A stretch of 64,000 bases of DNA from NCBI RefSeq assembly GCF_000205025.1, contig NZ_GL883727.1, positions 1 to 64,000 of the forward strand, written 5' to 3'. Source of the DNA: Parasutterella excrementihominis YIT 11859. GTDB taxonomy: Bacteria > Pseudomonadota > Gammaproteobacteria > Burkholderiales > Burkholderiaceae_F. Below the pieces are notes generated by a model. It was not told the origin of the DNA. It was given only the letters and a program-made list of their open reading frames with translations, and did no database searches. Shown here piece by piece: positions 1 to 9,897 of the stretch (within the stretch, counting starts at the first letter, position 1; each line of letters starts with the position of its first letter). A program made the position numbers and the translations under genes.

Positions 1-239
1 ATATAGTACAAATAATTGAGAAACCTTTAATTGAAATTTTTGATTGTATCTCTTTTTACTTCTTCCAACTTTCCACAGTTCCTGCTTAAAAGTTTGAAAA
101 TAACCGAATAATTCTTTTAATTCAAGTTGTTAGCTATGACTTTGAAACGTTGGCAATAGTTTAAAGGGCCTCAAACCGGCTAGTACTAAACTATGAATAA
201 AAGATCTTATGGTTTACCAGTTCTACCAAGGAGTAAAAA

Positions 240-1115
240 ATGGCAAAGGCAATCCGACCATTGGCACCACAAGAAACTGAGAAAGTATTATCAATGCTTT
301 CAAATCTTGGTTTTCACCAATCAAAAATTACTGATAAGCAAATTGAGTTTTCAGGCGACAATTTGCCAACCATTTATTTGCACAATAAGAGAACAAAAGA
401 AGAGCCTCTTATCTGCGGTATTGTTTGTTTTAACCCTGAGCTTGACTTCGAAAGAAATCATTTAGAGGGGTTCATGCATCGGCCTTCTCAATCCGGTGAA
501 TTTAAGTCAAAGAATTCAAACTGGACTGCTTTTCCGAAGGATCTTATCAACGGAGGCGCTAATGAAGGAGTGCGAAGCGATTTTGTCTCTCCGGAGCATT
601 TGAAAAACCTTGTTCTTCAAGTCATGAGCTTGTATCGGACTGGAAAAGTAAATTCCAAAGAGAAAAACAATTCACTGTTCACCGCTAGCAATCTCAATAA
701 GAAGTCCCAACCAAAAACCATGGAAAATAAAGAACTCCATGGGGCGAACATAACTAAGTCTCCTCTAGATGACTTCCATACCGAAGCCAAAGTGCCCGAA
801 GGCAAACCTAGGACTTTTTTCACCTACCGCTACGAAAGAAGTCCTAAATTAAGAGCTGCTGTATTGAACAAATTTGGGTATAAATGCGCTGTCTGCGGAT
901 TTGATTTTGAGAAAATTTATGGGCAGCTCGGCAAAAATTTCATAGAAGTGCATCATATGATTCCTGTTTCTGAAAAGGAAAGGGAAAATGATGTAAATAA
1001 TCTTCGTCCCCTCTGCTCAAATTGCCACAGAATGATCCATAGACTTTATTCAAGTCTTGAGCCAGAGGAATATGCCGGAGCCATTGATTTGCTTAAGTTA
1101 ACGATCAACAAATAA
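240..1115 (+). CDS. HNH endonuclease (McrA-like C-terminal domain)
   Basis: A 291-residue protein that probably cuts DNA. The last third (about residues 200-275) is an HNH nuclease fold: a CAVC zinc pair, an EVHH motif carrying the catalytic histidine, an NNLRPLC segment and a CSNCH second zinc pair. The first 130 residues are not recognised and may read the DNA target or its modification; residues 140-190 look like a linker. The start is supported by AAGGAG seven bases upstream. It converges on the methyltransferase end of the restriction operon across a shared hairpin, so it is either an accessory nuclease of that island or a separate modification-dependent enzyme. The fold is clear; the substrate is not. 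Confidence 0.85.
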   Translation: MAKAIRPLAPQETEKVLSMLSNLGFHQSKITDKQIEFSGDNLPTIYLHNKRTKEEPLICGIVCFNPELDFERNHLEGFMHRPSQSGEFKSKNSNWTAFPKDLINGGANEGVRSDFVSPEHLKNLVLQVMSLYRTGKVNSKEKNNSLFTASNLNKKSQPKTMENKELHGANITKSPLDDFHTEAKVPEGKPRTFFTYRYERSPKLRAAVLNKFGYKCAVCGFDFEKIYGQLGKNFIEVHHMIPVSEKERENDVNNLRPLCSNCHRMIHRLYSSLEPEEYAGAIDLLKLTINK

Positions 1116-1130
1116 TTTCTGAGTTAAGCG

Positions 1131-1163
1131 ATAATTTCAGGCTGTCGAAACAGCCTGAAATTT
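1131..1163. terminator. Bidirectional hairpin between convergent HNH and methyltransferase genes
   Basis: An 11-bp perfect inverted repeat (ATTTCAGGCTG and its complement, loop TCGAAA region) lies between the two convergent stop codons. There are short A/T runs on both sides, so it can end transcription from both directions. Confidence 0.7.
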
Positions 1164-2340
1164 AAAGAGATTTAGCTTCAAAAGTCCCTATCGAGGCTTC
1201 TTCACTCACATAATTGGTCCCGGCAAAAGTCTTGAGCAACGCATTAAGAATGATTGACGCTCCCTTCGGAGGGACAGCCATACCAATTTGTTTTCTTACA
1301 GATTCTTTCGAACCGATAAATTCAAAATCATCAGGAAAGGTTTGAATTCTTGCCCTCTCCCGATTAGTTAATGCTCTGGGTTCTTCCCAGTGATAAGTAT
1401 GAGTCCCGCCGCCGCCCGACCCCGTGACCGTGTAAGCAGGTTTATCAGGATCTAACCTTCTGTAAATCTGAGAGAGACGAGCACCTTTCACCTTAAGCCG
1501 CAAGTGTTCGGGCATTCTGTCTTCTGCTTGCCAAACGTTTTCTCCGGGTCTTATAAATTTAAGACGCTCCATCACGACCTTGCTTTGGTTAGTTTTTTCC
1601 TGATTAGAGGCCCAGTCAGGGATGTCTTTCAAAGCTTCTTTGACAGAAGTCACTATTCCAGGAGCTTTGGGCACCCTGAAGAAAAGTTTTTCTCCATTCT
1701 TTGGCGAGACAAGGTCCCCTCTAATACCAATGAGAATAAATCTATGTCTGGCTTGAGGAATCCCGTATTGCTCAAATTTATAGAGATGAGCCGTGACGTT
1801 ATAGCCAAACTTTCCTGCGTTGTTTAATGCTTTTAGAATGGTCTTGAATGCGTTTCCTTCATTAGCAGACCGGAGCCCAGAAACATTTTCGGCAAAAAAG
1901 AAAAGCGGATTATTGATATTTATATACTCAACACCGTATGAAAACAGCGGCCCAAAATGACCATCCAAGCCTTTACTCTCACCGACATTCGAAAAATCAT
2001 TGCAAGGGAAGCCATAAAGAAAGCCGTCTGCCTGGGGAAGTTCCTTAGCTATATCGACTTCTCTAATATCTTTGCAGATGCTGAGGGCCTCTTTATGAAT
2101 ACCTGTGAAGATATTCTTTCGATACGTCTCACATGTATCTGAATCGTAGTCTGTAGCCCACAAATGCTTGAAAGAAAGCTTTCCTCTTTTCGTTTGATTA
2201 AGAGCTAAACCAATACCGCCCGGTCCGGAGAACATCTCTCCAACTGTTAATTCTCTTGGGCCTTGGTATTGGGGAAGAGGCCTATCTAAAGGCTCTTCGG
2301 AGAACAAATCCCCCTGAAAATTGAATTCTTTCCTCGACAT
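1162..2340 (-). CDS. DNA C5-cytosine methyltransferase
   Basis: This enzyme transfers a methyl group from S-adenosylmethionine to C5 of cytosine in a specific DNA site, protecting host DNA. At 392 residues it is full length. Motif I (FSGPGG, residues 37-42) binds the cofactor, motif IV (FPC, catalytic C113) attacks the base, motif VI is ENV (151-153), and motif VIII is QARHR (196-200). A glycine-rich target-recognition stretch near residue 305 is followed by motif IX/X (NRERARIQTFPDDF, then QIGMAVPP). It is the last gene of the nine-gene operon, one base after vsr. The methylase-Vsr pairing fits repair of deaminated 5-methylcytosine. The recognition sequence cannot be read from the protein. 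Confidence 0.95.
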   Translation of the reverse strand: MSRKEFNFQGDLFSEEPLDRPLPQYQGPRELTVGEMFSGPGGIGLALNQTKRGKLSFKHLWATDYDSDTCETYRKNIFTGIHKEALSICKDIREVDIAKELPQADGFLYGFPCNDFSNVGESKGLDGHFGPLFSYGVEYININNPLFFFAENVSGLRSANEGNAFKTILKALNNAGKFGYNVTAHLYKFEQYGIPQARHRFILIGIRGDLVSPKNGEKLFFRVPKAPGIVTSVKEALKDIPDWASNQEKTNQSKVVMERLKFIRPGENVWQAEDRMPEHLRLKVKGARLSQIYRRLDPDKPAYTVTGSGGGGTHTYHWEEPRALTNRERARIQTFPDDFEFIGSKESVRKQIGMAVPPKGASIILNALLKTFAGTNYVSEEASIGTFEAKSL

Positions 2341-2341
2341 C

Positions 2342-2821
2342 TTAAGCTTCTTGACGTTGGTCCGTAGAACTATAATTCAATTCAGGTATTTCTCCAAATT
2401 GATCCGAACCTTCTAACCAAGCAGCAATCTTTAGTGGAAGTTTTTCCCTAGCCTCTTTCGTTTTCATCGAACACTCCCACACCCAAAGGACCCTCCATCC
2501 AGCCTTTAGAAGTCTTTCTTTGTTCTCATAGTCGCGGACTTTGTTCTTTGAAAGTTTTATGTGCCAATAATCTTCTCTTGATTTGGGTAAAACAGCTCGG
2601 GAACAACCGTCGTGTTGGTGCCAAAAGCATCCTTGAACAAAAATTACCGCTTTCTTTTTTGGGAGAACAATGTCAGGTTTACCGGGTAGGTCTTTTCGAT
2701 TGATTCTGTAGCGATAGCCAAGCCTAAAGAGCGCAGAGCGTATAAATACTTCTGGGCCAGTATTCTTTGACCTAATCTTTGACATGTTTAGGCTCCTGGC
2801 CTCAGAAGATTTATTGTCCAT
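2342..2821 (-). CDS. vsr: Very short patch repair (Vsr) endonuclease
   Basis: Vsr nicks DNA 5' of the T in T:G mismatches that arise when 5-methylcytosine deaminates, starting repair. The 159-residue protein has the family signature: MSKIRSKNTGPE near the N-terminus, GKPDIV with the catalytic aspartate (D50), FVQGCFWHQHDGC with zinc-ligand cysteines and active-site histidines (68-73), then RDYENKERLLKAGWRVLWVWEC. It sits one base from the C5 methyltransferase and five bases after the AIPR gene. In MORC-type restriction islands a Vsr-like enzyme has also been proposed to act as the restriction nickase, so its role here may be repair, attack or both. Confidence 0.95.
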   Translation of the reverse strand: MDNKSSEARSLNMSKIRSKNTGPEVFIRSALFRLGYRYRINRKDLPGKPDIVLPKKKAVIFVQGCFWHQHDGCSRAVLPKSREDYWHIKLSKNKVRDYENKERLLKAGWRVLWVWECSMKTKEAREKLPLKIAAWLEGSDQFGEIPELNYSSTDQRQEA

Positions 2822-2826
2822 AATTA

Positions 2827-4659
2827 CTATCGAATATAACGAGAAGTTTCAAAAGGATGATCTAAACTGATTTCTGCTCTATCAACGAGTTCTAAGCACT
2901 GATCTTTTCTGGCAAACATATTAATCATTTGGTTGCCCATGTTCCTTCTAATAATTTGATCTAACTTTTTAGCCAGCTCTGTCAAGGGGTATAGGATCTC
3001 CTCTGGTACTTCTTGGAGGCTCCATATTTCTGACCAATCTATCCGATTCCTATATTTTTTAGAAAATAAATAGATTGAGTAATTAACTATCGTACGAGGA
3101 TTTTTAAAATTGTCCTCCTTTAGTCTTCGTTCTAAAGTTGAAAATACCATCCATTTGCAAATTAATTCTTTAACCTCCTTAACATCTGGAATCCGTTCTT
3201 TTACTCCCTCATTAAACTCCAAGAAAGCTAACTGAGCTCCTTTACAAGCCGACTTGGGTTTTAAGTCCCAGCACAAAGCCGAAACGGCAAGATCAGTTTT
3301 ATCAAACATCTTTTCTTTAGGATATGTAGCCCTAAAGAGGTTCATTCCCTTCCGCTGGCCAATAAACTTTGCTTCTTCTGCCTTGTAAGATCCACGGGCT
3401 CTTTCAAAGAACCAATGATCCCCATTTGAGGTTGTAAGTTCTCGGGATATTTTTTCAAACTCCTGGTAATACTTAACTGAAGCAGATAGATCTGAGGCCT
3501 TAATTGCATTTTGTGTGTTAGCTGCGATGGGTATTTGAGCCGCAAAATCAAATCCGTTGGACTCTAGATTCGTTTTCTTTATTCTCACAATTTTTAATGG
3601 AACTTGAATCTTTGCGAAATTATCTTTAATCCTCTTTCCCTCTTCCTTTTTCTTCATTCTTTCGGCTGCTTTAAAGGTGTAGTAAAGAGTAGCTGTCGTT
3701 TGGCCTCCATTCACAATCTGAAAATTTTTTAGCTTCTTTAATTTTCCTAAGCTAGTTTCCACATCTTCCGCAACCATCACTAATCCATTGTTAAGGGCAA
3801 CGAAAGTCTCAGGCGCTTCTTTGATTGTGGATTCAATTCCTTTATTGGCTTTTTTATTTCCAAGATAGGCGCGTACATTTTTTTCTATTAATCTGGTTCC
3901 GTACGCGGAATAAATTTGAACTAGATAATTTGCTGGGATTGAGGCTAGATAGCAGTCAAATTGGCTATTATCTCCAAGGTTTAATTTAAGAACGTCTATG
4001 CCTCCCACAGGCGAAAAGTCGAGAAAACTGTGAGCTCTTTCGGCGTCAGAATCTGCAAGATAACTCAAATCCACCACACGTTGGACCAGCTCTACAGGCT
4101 GTCCCCACAACGTAATGTTAGCTCTCTGACTATATTCTTCATTAGCGAAGCGATTACTTAGAATCCATATAAAAACTGAGGAAATCTGAGCTTTATTTTT
4201 GATAATTTGGTTGCATACTTCATATGCACTTCTCTCGCGCGACAGCTGATTCTTAAAACTTTCTTCTCCCGCGTTATAAATGAAGTAGTAAGCCTCTGAG
4301 GAAAGTTTTTTTACTTCCTCCTTCGTAATCTTTTCTACTTTCACCCTTCTCTCGTAGTCGGTCACAAAAATGTGGAGATCCAACTCTCCATGACCATTTG
4401 GAAGAATCAGACAGCCGTCCATTCTCATCCTTTTATCTGACCCTGGAAACACGGCTTCAAATCGATCAATTTCGTTGAAGTAATTCAGCTCATCCTCGGA
4501 GGGTACCTGGATAACACTGTTGCTAATAAGTTTATTTAAAACCACATCGGCAAAGCATATTGACTCGAAGGCTCTTTCTGGCTCGGCATTGTCCATTCCA
4601 CAGGAAACGGCCTCATTGAGATCTTTTAAAGATTGTTCTACTTGTTCAGTTGATGCCAT
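2827..4659 (-). CDS. AIPR family protein (abortive infection phage resistance)
   Basis: A 610-residue protein of the AIPR family, which takes its name from a phage-resistance protein and recurs in restriction and other defence islands. The family signature is visible near the middle: an ALNNGLVMV block followed about 35 residues later by FQIVNGGQTTATLYY, then a stretch ending in IPIAANTQNAIKASDL. The biochemical activity is unsettled; a nuclease-like or RNA-directed function has been suggested for relatives. Its start overlaps the end of the PD-(D/E)XK gene by 14 bases, which implies coupled translation and a shared task. Confidence 0.88.
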   Translation of the reverse strand: MASTEQVEQSLKDLNEAVSCGMDNAEPERAFESICFADVVLNKLISNSVIQVPSEDELNYFNEIDRFEAVFPGSDKRMRMDGCLILPNGHGELDLHIFVTDYERRVKVEKITKEEVKKLSSEAYYFIYNAGEESFKNQLSRERSAYEVCNQIIKNKAQISSVFIWILSNRFANEEYSQRANITLWGQPVELVQRVVDLSYLADSDAERAHSFLDFSPVGGIDVLKLNLGDNSQFDCYLASIPANYLVQIYSAYGTRLIEKNVRAYLGNKKANKGIESTIKEAPETFVALNNGLVMVAEDVETSLGKLKKLKNFQIVNGGQTTATLYYTFKAAERMKKKEEGKRIKDNFAKIQVPLKIVRIKKTNLESNGFDFAAQIPIAANTQNAIKASDLSASVKYYQEFEKISRELTTSNGDHWFFERARGSYKAEEAKFIGQRKGMNLFRATYPKEKMFDKTDLAVSALCWDLKPKSACKGAQLAFLEFNEGVKERIPDVKEVKELICKWMVFSTLERRLKEDNFKNPRTIVNYSIYLFSKKYRNRIDWSEIWSLQEVPEEILYPLTELAKKLDQIIRRNMGNQMINMFARKDQCLELVDRAEISLDHPFETSRYIR

Positions 4660-5644
4660 TTAGTTCTCTTTCTCTTAACAAAAGTAAATATTCTTCCTTT
4701 GACAAAGGAGGCGTCCAAAATTCGCCGTTCTCAGTGGTCAGCGTAATTTTGTATTTCGCGCTAAGGATTCCATGAATAGATGAGGGAGTAATCCTTGGAA
4801 GCTTAGAAACATCGTAAAAGGACATACCTTTACAGACAAACTTATAAAGTTCCTCCTTCTTTTCGATTTGTCCCAATCCAGCCGACATTAATAAAGATTC
4901 AAACTCTATAACGTCAAGCTTGTTAGAGAGACGAGACTTAATCCTATCGCCAAGATCGGAAATGTTGACACCATCTTCTTGATTACTGCAAAGAACAGCG
5001 GCAAGAAAAAGATGTTCTTCCGGACCATGGTCAAACTGCAGCAATGAATCGACCGTTATTTCAAAAGGATTGTCTTTCAGAGATGTTTTTACTTCTAAGT
5101 ACTCGCTATCACTGAGTTTAAAATCGTGGCTATCTCTTAAGGGACCTGTCCAAAAATCAGTAAAGCCAGTAGACCTTTGCCCATTAGATAATAAAAATTC
5201 CAGAACTGTTAATTCTCCAAATATTCCCATTTGGGCCTTCTGATCTAGCTTCCTGCCGCGTATAGCCATAAATTTCTGCCAAGCTTTGATTCGGGAAATT
5301 AATGACTTGAATCTATTCCCGGCATTTTCTTCTTTCGTATCAAAAGAAAGCCCCAATAAATTTGCTGCCAATGAGGAAAAGATGCTCTGGTCTGAACCTG
5401 GATTTTTTAAAATTGTTAACTCTTTGCTATCCCCTTCATCTTTAAGTTCCACGGAAAAACCCAGAGAGGAGATCTCTCCCAAACGGACGTTTTTAGGGAA
5501 TTGAAAAGCCAATCCTACAATGTCATCTTTGAGCCTTATTAATTTGGTTGGATGCCGCCCTCCTTCCATAAGGACGTAACCGTCCAGAACGATTTTTTCC
5601 CATAAAGCCTCGATCAAGGAGGCGTTATAAATCTGATCTGTCAT
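4646..5644 (-). CDS. PD-(D/E)XK nuclease, DUF4420-like
   Basis: A 332-residue protein matching the PD-(D/E)XK motif family found in defence islands (DUF4420 type). The nuclease core is at residues 138-190: MGIFGELTVLEF (E144), then SHDFKL (D174) and YLEVKTS (E184, K186), the metal-binding acidic residues and lysine. The N-terminal 130 residues probably form a beta-rich domain typical of the family. It lies between the Z1 helicase (12-base gap) and AIPR (14-base overlap). Within the operon it is a good candidate for the DNA-cutting subunit driven by the helicase and the MORC ATPase. Confidence 0.85.
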   Translation of the reverse strand: MTDQIYNASLIEALWEKIVLDGYVLMEGGRHPTKLIRLKDDIVGLAFQFPKNVRLGEISSLGFSVELKDEGDSKELTILKNPGSDQSIFSSLAANLLGLSFDTKEENAGNRFKSLISRIKAWQKFMAIRGRKLDQKAQMGIFGELTVLEFLLSNGQRSTGFTDFWTGPLRDSHDFKLSDSEYLEVKTSLKDNPFEITVDSLLQFDHGPEEHLFLAAVLCSNQEDGVNISDLGDRIKSRLSNKLDVIEFESLLMSAGLGQIEKKEELYKFVCKGMSFYDVSKLPRITPSSIHGILSAKYKITLTTENGEFWTPPLSKEEYLLLLRERELNGIN

Positions 5645-5656
5645 TAAAACATCCTC

Positions 5657-8491
5657 CTAGCCTTCTGATTCAGAAATAGTACTGTTGCCAAAAGCAATGA
5701 TATTTGAAGCTTCCTCATCCTCCGGCATCCACATAAAATAAGAGACCAAAGGAATATGCCCATCGGAAGTTTGGAGGTCTTTTCTCTCTCTTATGGTTTT
5801 AGTGGTTATCAAGTAGAGCTGAAAGAAACCTTCTTGGTTTACACCGTACTTAGTGTCGCTTGCTAACTTTCTCATTCTGCGAAAGACAAGGTTCTCCTTT
5901 TGAGAGGATGCTGCGGCGGCTTGATAAAGCGCCGGGGGAACACCAACGTACTCACTCAAACCCGTCTTTAAAATTGAAAAGCGCAGTTGTTTTGCCTCAA
6001 TATCGTCTGACGAGTACTTGGCAGATTTGCTTCGGTCTACAAATTTGGACCCAGCCTCTTTCTCAGTTTTAGTAGCCAAAGATTTGGGATCTCCTGGAAC
6101 CCAAACTGTCCAATAATTAATCTTCTCTTTCTCATCCTTCTGCTTTAAATATTCAATCAGCATCTTTTGATCTTGGTCCGTATCTTCCCCCTCCGTTACC
6201 TTTGTCGCATGAAAATGATCCAGGAATTCTATGATGATGGATGTGGGGACATTCCTCCACAACCTTCCCTCGGGTCTTTTGTTTTCGTCGTATGGAACGG
6301 GGGAAGGCAAAATATTGGCTTCCTCTGCAGAAGAATAGGCTCGTTCCCCAAATTCTTCTATGTTGGAAAGAAGGGTTTTGGCGGCAATCCAGTTGTTTTG
6401 AAAAACGTCGTAGTTCAAATCAAAAGAACTTTTGTAAGACACCGGCTTAATTGGCCCCTTGGTAACAACTCTGGCGCTGAGCATTTTGTTTCTTGCTGTT
6501 ATTCTTAACCCAGGGTGTGCTCGAACTTTCAGGCCGAAGGTCTCCGGGGTGAGATCATGGGAGTTCATCTCATCAATCTGCGCCGTAAAATCTAAAATGG
6601 CGTCTGTGATGCTGATATAACGATCAATTACTTCCAAAGGAGCATACAATCGGCATAAGTCAAGATAGCCGTCTCGATAACCGAACCACCTGCCCATCTG
6701 CATCAGCGTGTCATACATAATGGAACCGCGGAGAAAGACGCTCACACACAATCCAGGAAGTGTTAGTCCGCGAGAAAGTTTATTCCCGCCTATGAAGAGA
6801 ACTGCTTTAGGAACCTCTGAAAAAGTTTCTTCGGGGTCAAGATTTTCTTCTTTTCCTTTGCTGCTTTCCCCGTTTACCACTCGAATCTCGATATTAGCGG
6901 CAACTTTTCGAATATCTTCAATGATTTCGTCTAGAGAATCAGGCAAGCTCCAGTCACCTACTGTATCAACATCGTGCCTCTTTTCTTTAACTCTTGGAGT
7001 GATTTCATTTTTCTGCAGTTCGAAAAGCTGTGCAAGAGTGTCAAGGGAGTCATTACCAAAGATCGAACCGTTCAAATCCGCTGAAATTTCTTCTAGTACC
7101 GCACTAACTTTTTGCCTTTGGTCTTTATGATCTGCAATTAAATGAGAAACATGGAAAAGCATTGAGGATTCGAAACGTTCCTTTTGGGAGCCTGAAAGGT
7201 AATCGCCTCTTGTTTTAAATCGTCTCCACTTAATAGCAGTAGAAAGAATAAATTGCAGAATCGCTTTTTTTAGCGTCTTTGAAATGAATTTTTTATCTTT
7301 TGTGAATTGCTTTGCTTCGGAAGGTTCAAAAATCTCGTACAGCCCTAAACCTTCTTCATTTTCAGTTCCAAAGAGTTCTTTTGGTCCAACATAATTGGCG
7401 GGAGAAGCTAAGCGGACAATAAAATCTTTAGGGTATAGGTCTTTGGAATACTCGTCGTTGTCCGCTTTTGAATCAATGAATACATTAGCGAAGGGAGTCG
7501 CTGTATATCCTATGAAAGCCGAACGCCTAAAAAGTTTTAGGATCTTGCGAATAAATCGATTAGTTGCTGTAGCTTCGTCAACAGCACTCGTGTTAATAGA
7601 AGCTAAGTCCGCCTCGTCATCGATTACAAGAATTGGTCTATCAGAGTGATCCGTCAGCCATTTTTCCAACTTACCTAAAACCGTCGTATTTTTCTTTACG
7701 ACAAAGAGCCAAGGAAGCTCTTCTGCCGTTATGGGCGTCCCCTTAAAATCATCATCTAAGGTAGTCGCTGATTTCGGTTTTCTTTCATCCGAGTAATCCG
7801 GTAGAGTGCCCACACCGACAGGGTCGGAATCAAATTTGCCGCCTTCTAATGTCCGATTATGAAATCCTGTAAAAGCTTGATCTAACCGTATTTGTGTTTG
7901 TTGTCTAAGGTCATTATGAATGCCGGACAGGACCACAATAATTTTGTAACCTGCATCTGCTGCCTTACACGCTAAGGCACAATAATTAGCTGTTTTTCCA
8001 CTCTGGATTGAACCCAGGACAAGGCCGCGGATGTCCCAATCCTCTTCATCTTTTGGATCGTGAAGAACTTCCAAAATTCTTTCACTTTCGTCGTCAAGTT
8101 TCTCAACAATACTCAAATTACCCCACTGTTGAAGCAACTCACGATACAGCGGCCAGTAATATCTTTCTGAGATTCTTTGTTTACTAAGCCAATTAGTACA
8201 GCGTTTCGGAACTATAACATCAGCTTTGGGTACGATTGCATAGTTACCCAAACCTGCAATGATGGCTTGCTTTTGTTCTTTTATATATTTACGCACCAAG
8301 TCTTCATTCATCAAGCCTTTTAGCAAATGGGTGTCGGAAAGTTCATCTAATTTTTTCGTAACCATTTCAATTATTTCTACAATGGAAACTGAATGGCCCT
8401 GTCCCTTTAAGCTCTGTAACTCTATCTCGCAATCGCGCTCTACGCTGCCCAAAAGCATAGAAATTAGTCGTTCCGAAGAAATCCCTGTCAT
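5657..8491 (-). CDS. Z1 domain superfamily II helicase/ATPase
   Basis: A 944-residue motor protein. Helicase motif I (Walker A) is GSIQSGKT (160-167), motif II is DDEAD (291-295), and motif III is GYTATPFA (328-335). The Z1 domain follows: LFIGGNKLSRGLTLPGL near residue 560, then a QMGRWFGYRDGY block holding the arginine finger. Z1 proteins are known as the helicase component of MORC-type restriction-modification islands, where they are thought to translocate on DNA. Its ATG overlaps the MORC stop codon (ATGA), so the two are translationally coupled. All motor motifs look intact. Confidence 0.93.
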   Translation of the reverse strand: MTGISSERLISMLLGSVERDCEIELQSLKGQGHSVSIVEIIEMVTKKLDELSDTHLLKGLMNEDLVRKYIKEQKQAIIAGLGNYAIVPKADVIVPKRCTNWLSKQRISERYYWPLYRELLQQWGNLSIVEKLDDESERILEVLHDPKDEEDWDIRGLVLGSIQSGKTANYCALACKAADAGYKIIVVLSGIHNDLRQQTQIRLDQAFTGFHNRTLEGGKFDSDPVGVGTLPDYSDERKPKSATTLDDDFKGTPITAEELPWLFVVKKNTTVLGKLEKWLTDHSDRPILVIDDEADLASINTSAVDEATATNRFIRKILKLFRRSAFIGYTATPFANVFIDSKADNDEYSKDLYPKDFIVRLASPANYVGPKELFGTENEEGLGLYEIFEPSEAKQFTKDKKFISKTLKKAILQFILSTAIKWRRFKTRGDYLSGSQKERFESSMLFHVSHLIADHKDQRQKVSAVLEEISADLNGSIFGNDSLDTLAQLFELQKNEITPRVKEKRHDVDTVGDWSLPDSLDEIIEDIRKVAANIEIRVVNGESSKGKEENLDPEETFSEVPKAVLFIGGNKLSRGLTLPGLCVSVFLRGSIMYDTLMQMGRWFGYRDGYLDLCRLYAPLEVIDRYISITDAILDFTAQIDEMNSHDLTPETFGLKVRAHPGLRITARNKMLSARVVTKGPIKPVSYKSSFDLNYDVFQNNWIAAKTLLSNIEEFGERAYSSAEEANILPSPVPYDENKRPEGRLWRNVPTSIIIEFLDHFHATKVTEGEDTDQDQKMLIEYLKQKDEKEKINYWTVWVPGDPKSLATKTEKEAGSKFVDRSKSAKYSSDDIEAKQLRFSILKTGLSEYVGVPPALYQAAAASSQKENLVFRRMRKLASDTKYGVNQEGFFQLYLITTKTIRERKDLQTSDGHIPLVSYFMWMPEDEEASNIIAFGNSTISESEG

Positions 8492-9897
8492 TTTTCTATT
8501 TCCTTGAGTATTTGTTTGACTTCGTAGGGGTATAAGTTAAATGGAGGTAATTTAAGAATATTGACCGCCTCTTCCTGAAACCTTTCTTCTTTTTTGATTT
8601 CTCCAACCGCAGAATGAAGCGCAAGCAATTCATTTTCAGAAAGTTCTTTCCTCGCTCTTTTTAAATTGGAAGGCGAACATCTGGCAATTAAGTCTAAGAA
8701 ACCTTCCGTTACCTCCTTAGAAACTCCCTTCGAACAAAGCTCCATAAAAATGATCAGAAACGGCTGAGAAAAATCTAGACTTTCAGCTTTTCCCCTTTGT
8801 TTAAGCCAAATTCCAGAAGTTTTACCGCTCACACTTCTCGATATGTCATAAAGTTCCTCTGCCTCTTCCCTTGCCGCACGGAGATAAGGTTCAATCCATT
8901 TCTTTACTTCTATTGGAGGTATGGCGTTCTTCTTACGGATATCCAGTCTCCAGCCGCCATCAACTTCACCAGTAAAATCAATTTTCGTTCGAATCAGAGA
9001 TGTTTCCTTAGATTTCGGCATGTTCTTTAAGCCTAGCCAACCCCCGTAACTGATAAGCCGCTTGGAACGATATATGTAAACCCCCTGCATGTTATAAATT
9101 TCTTCCTCGGTAAGACTTGAATCTACCTTCAGCATTTCTGGAGAAAGAAGAAAAGTTTCTGCGGTAACTTTCGGCTGCTCAGGCATTGGCGGCCACGCAA
9201 TTTTTGGGCTCCGTCTGATTAGAGCCATGCTGTCGGGATTAAATGGGTTTAAGGACTCTAGCCTTTGCCCCTGAAACCAAATGTTCGTATCGCCGTCTTC
9301 TAGGAATCTATGAAAGATTAAACGAAGGTGCCTTCTAAGGGACATAAAGGAGGCATTGAAGGATTCCTTATCTTTCCCCCTCAAAGCTTTTACTTCAGGC
9401 CAATAAACTAAGGTTCCGCTTTTTAAACTTTGTTCTTCTGATCGAAACCTCATTTCGGGGAGACAATTTGAATGTTCAATTAATTCCCATCTGTCTTTTT
9501 TTCTCACTAAATCCAGATTCCATTCAAAACAGGAAGCTTCCTGATCACTTTTAGACCTTACAACCAAGCGATCACTTTGAGATAAAGAAGCCGTTTTCAA
9601 GCCTAGACCAAATTGCCCCAAATCAGATATTTTTCTTGTTTGCCGAGGATCAAAAGAACCAAATCTCATTGCCCTCAATAGTTCAAGCCGCTTCATTCCG
9701 CATCCATCGTCTTCAATTTTGAGAAAGACTTCTTTTGACTCATGAAGCGCAAAATCCACGTAAATATTTTTAGCTCCCGCCGCAATGCTGTTATCGAGAA
9801 TGTCAGCCACCGCGCTGTTGAGATCATAGCCAATCGAACAGAGGGACGTTATGAGATTCGAGGGACTAGGCGGAGTCTCAAAGGTTTTATCTTCCAT
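8488..9897 (-). CDS. MORC/MutL-type GHKL ATPase
   Basis: A 469-residue protein with an N-terminal GHKL (Hsp90/MutL/histidine-kinase-like) ATPase. The N-box is ADILDNSIAAGA (31-42), motif II is DDGCGM (63-68), motif III is GQFGLGLK (94-101), and a TLVYW strand follows near 175. The middle resembles the S5-like transducer of MutL/MORC proteins; the rest is helical. Such ATPases act as ATP-gated clamps. They are the defining component of the MORC restriction systems from which eukaryotic MORC proteins are proposed to derive. The start codon directly follows the stop of the small reading frame upstream, and its own stop overlaps the Z1 start. Confidence 0.92.
   Translation of the reverse strand: MEDKTFETPPSPSNLITSLCSIGYDLNSAVADILDNSIAAGAKNIYVDFALHESKEVFLKIEDDGCGMKRLELLRAMRFGSFDPRQTRKISDLGQFGLGLKTASLSQSDRLVVRSKSDQEASCFEWNLDLVRKKDRWELIEHSNCLPEMRFRSEEQSLKSGTLVYWPEVKALRGKDKESFNASFMSLRRHLRLIFHRFLEDGDTNIWFQGQRLESLNPFNPDSMALIRRSPKIAWPPMPEQPKVTAETFLLSPEMLKVDSSLTEEEIYNMQGVYIYRSKRLISYGGWLGLKNMPKSKETSLIRTKIDFTGEVDGGWRLDIRKKNAIPPIEVKKWIEPYLRAAREEAEELYDISRSVSGKTSGIWLKQRGKAESLDFSQPFLIIFMELCSKGVSKEVTEGFLDLIARCSPSNLKRARKELSENELLALHSAVGEIKKEERFQEEAVNILKLPPFNLYPYEVKQILKEIEK

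Noticed and set aside
193-465. A 90-codon plus-strand frame overlapping the start of the first HNH gene
   Set aside because: Out of frame with the HNH gene, which has the AAGGAG site and the recognisable nuclease domain.
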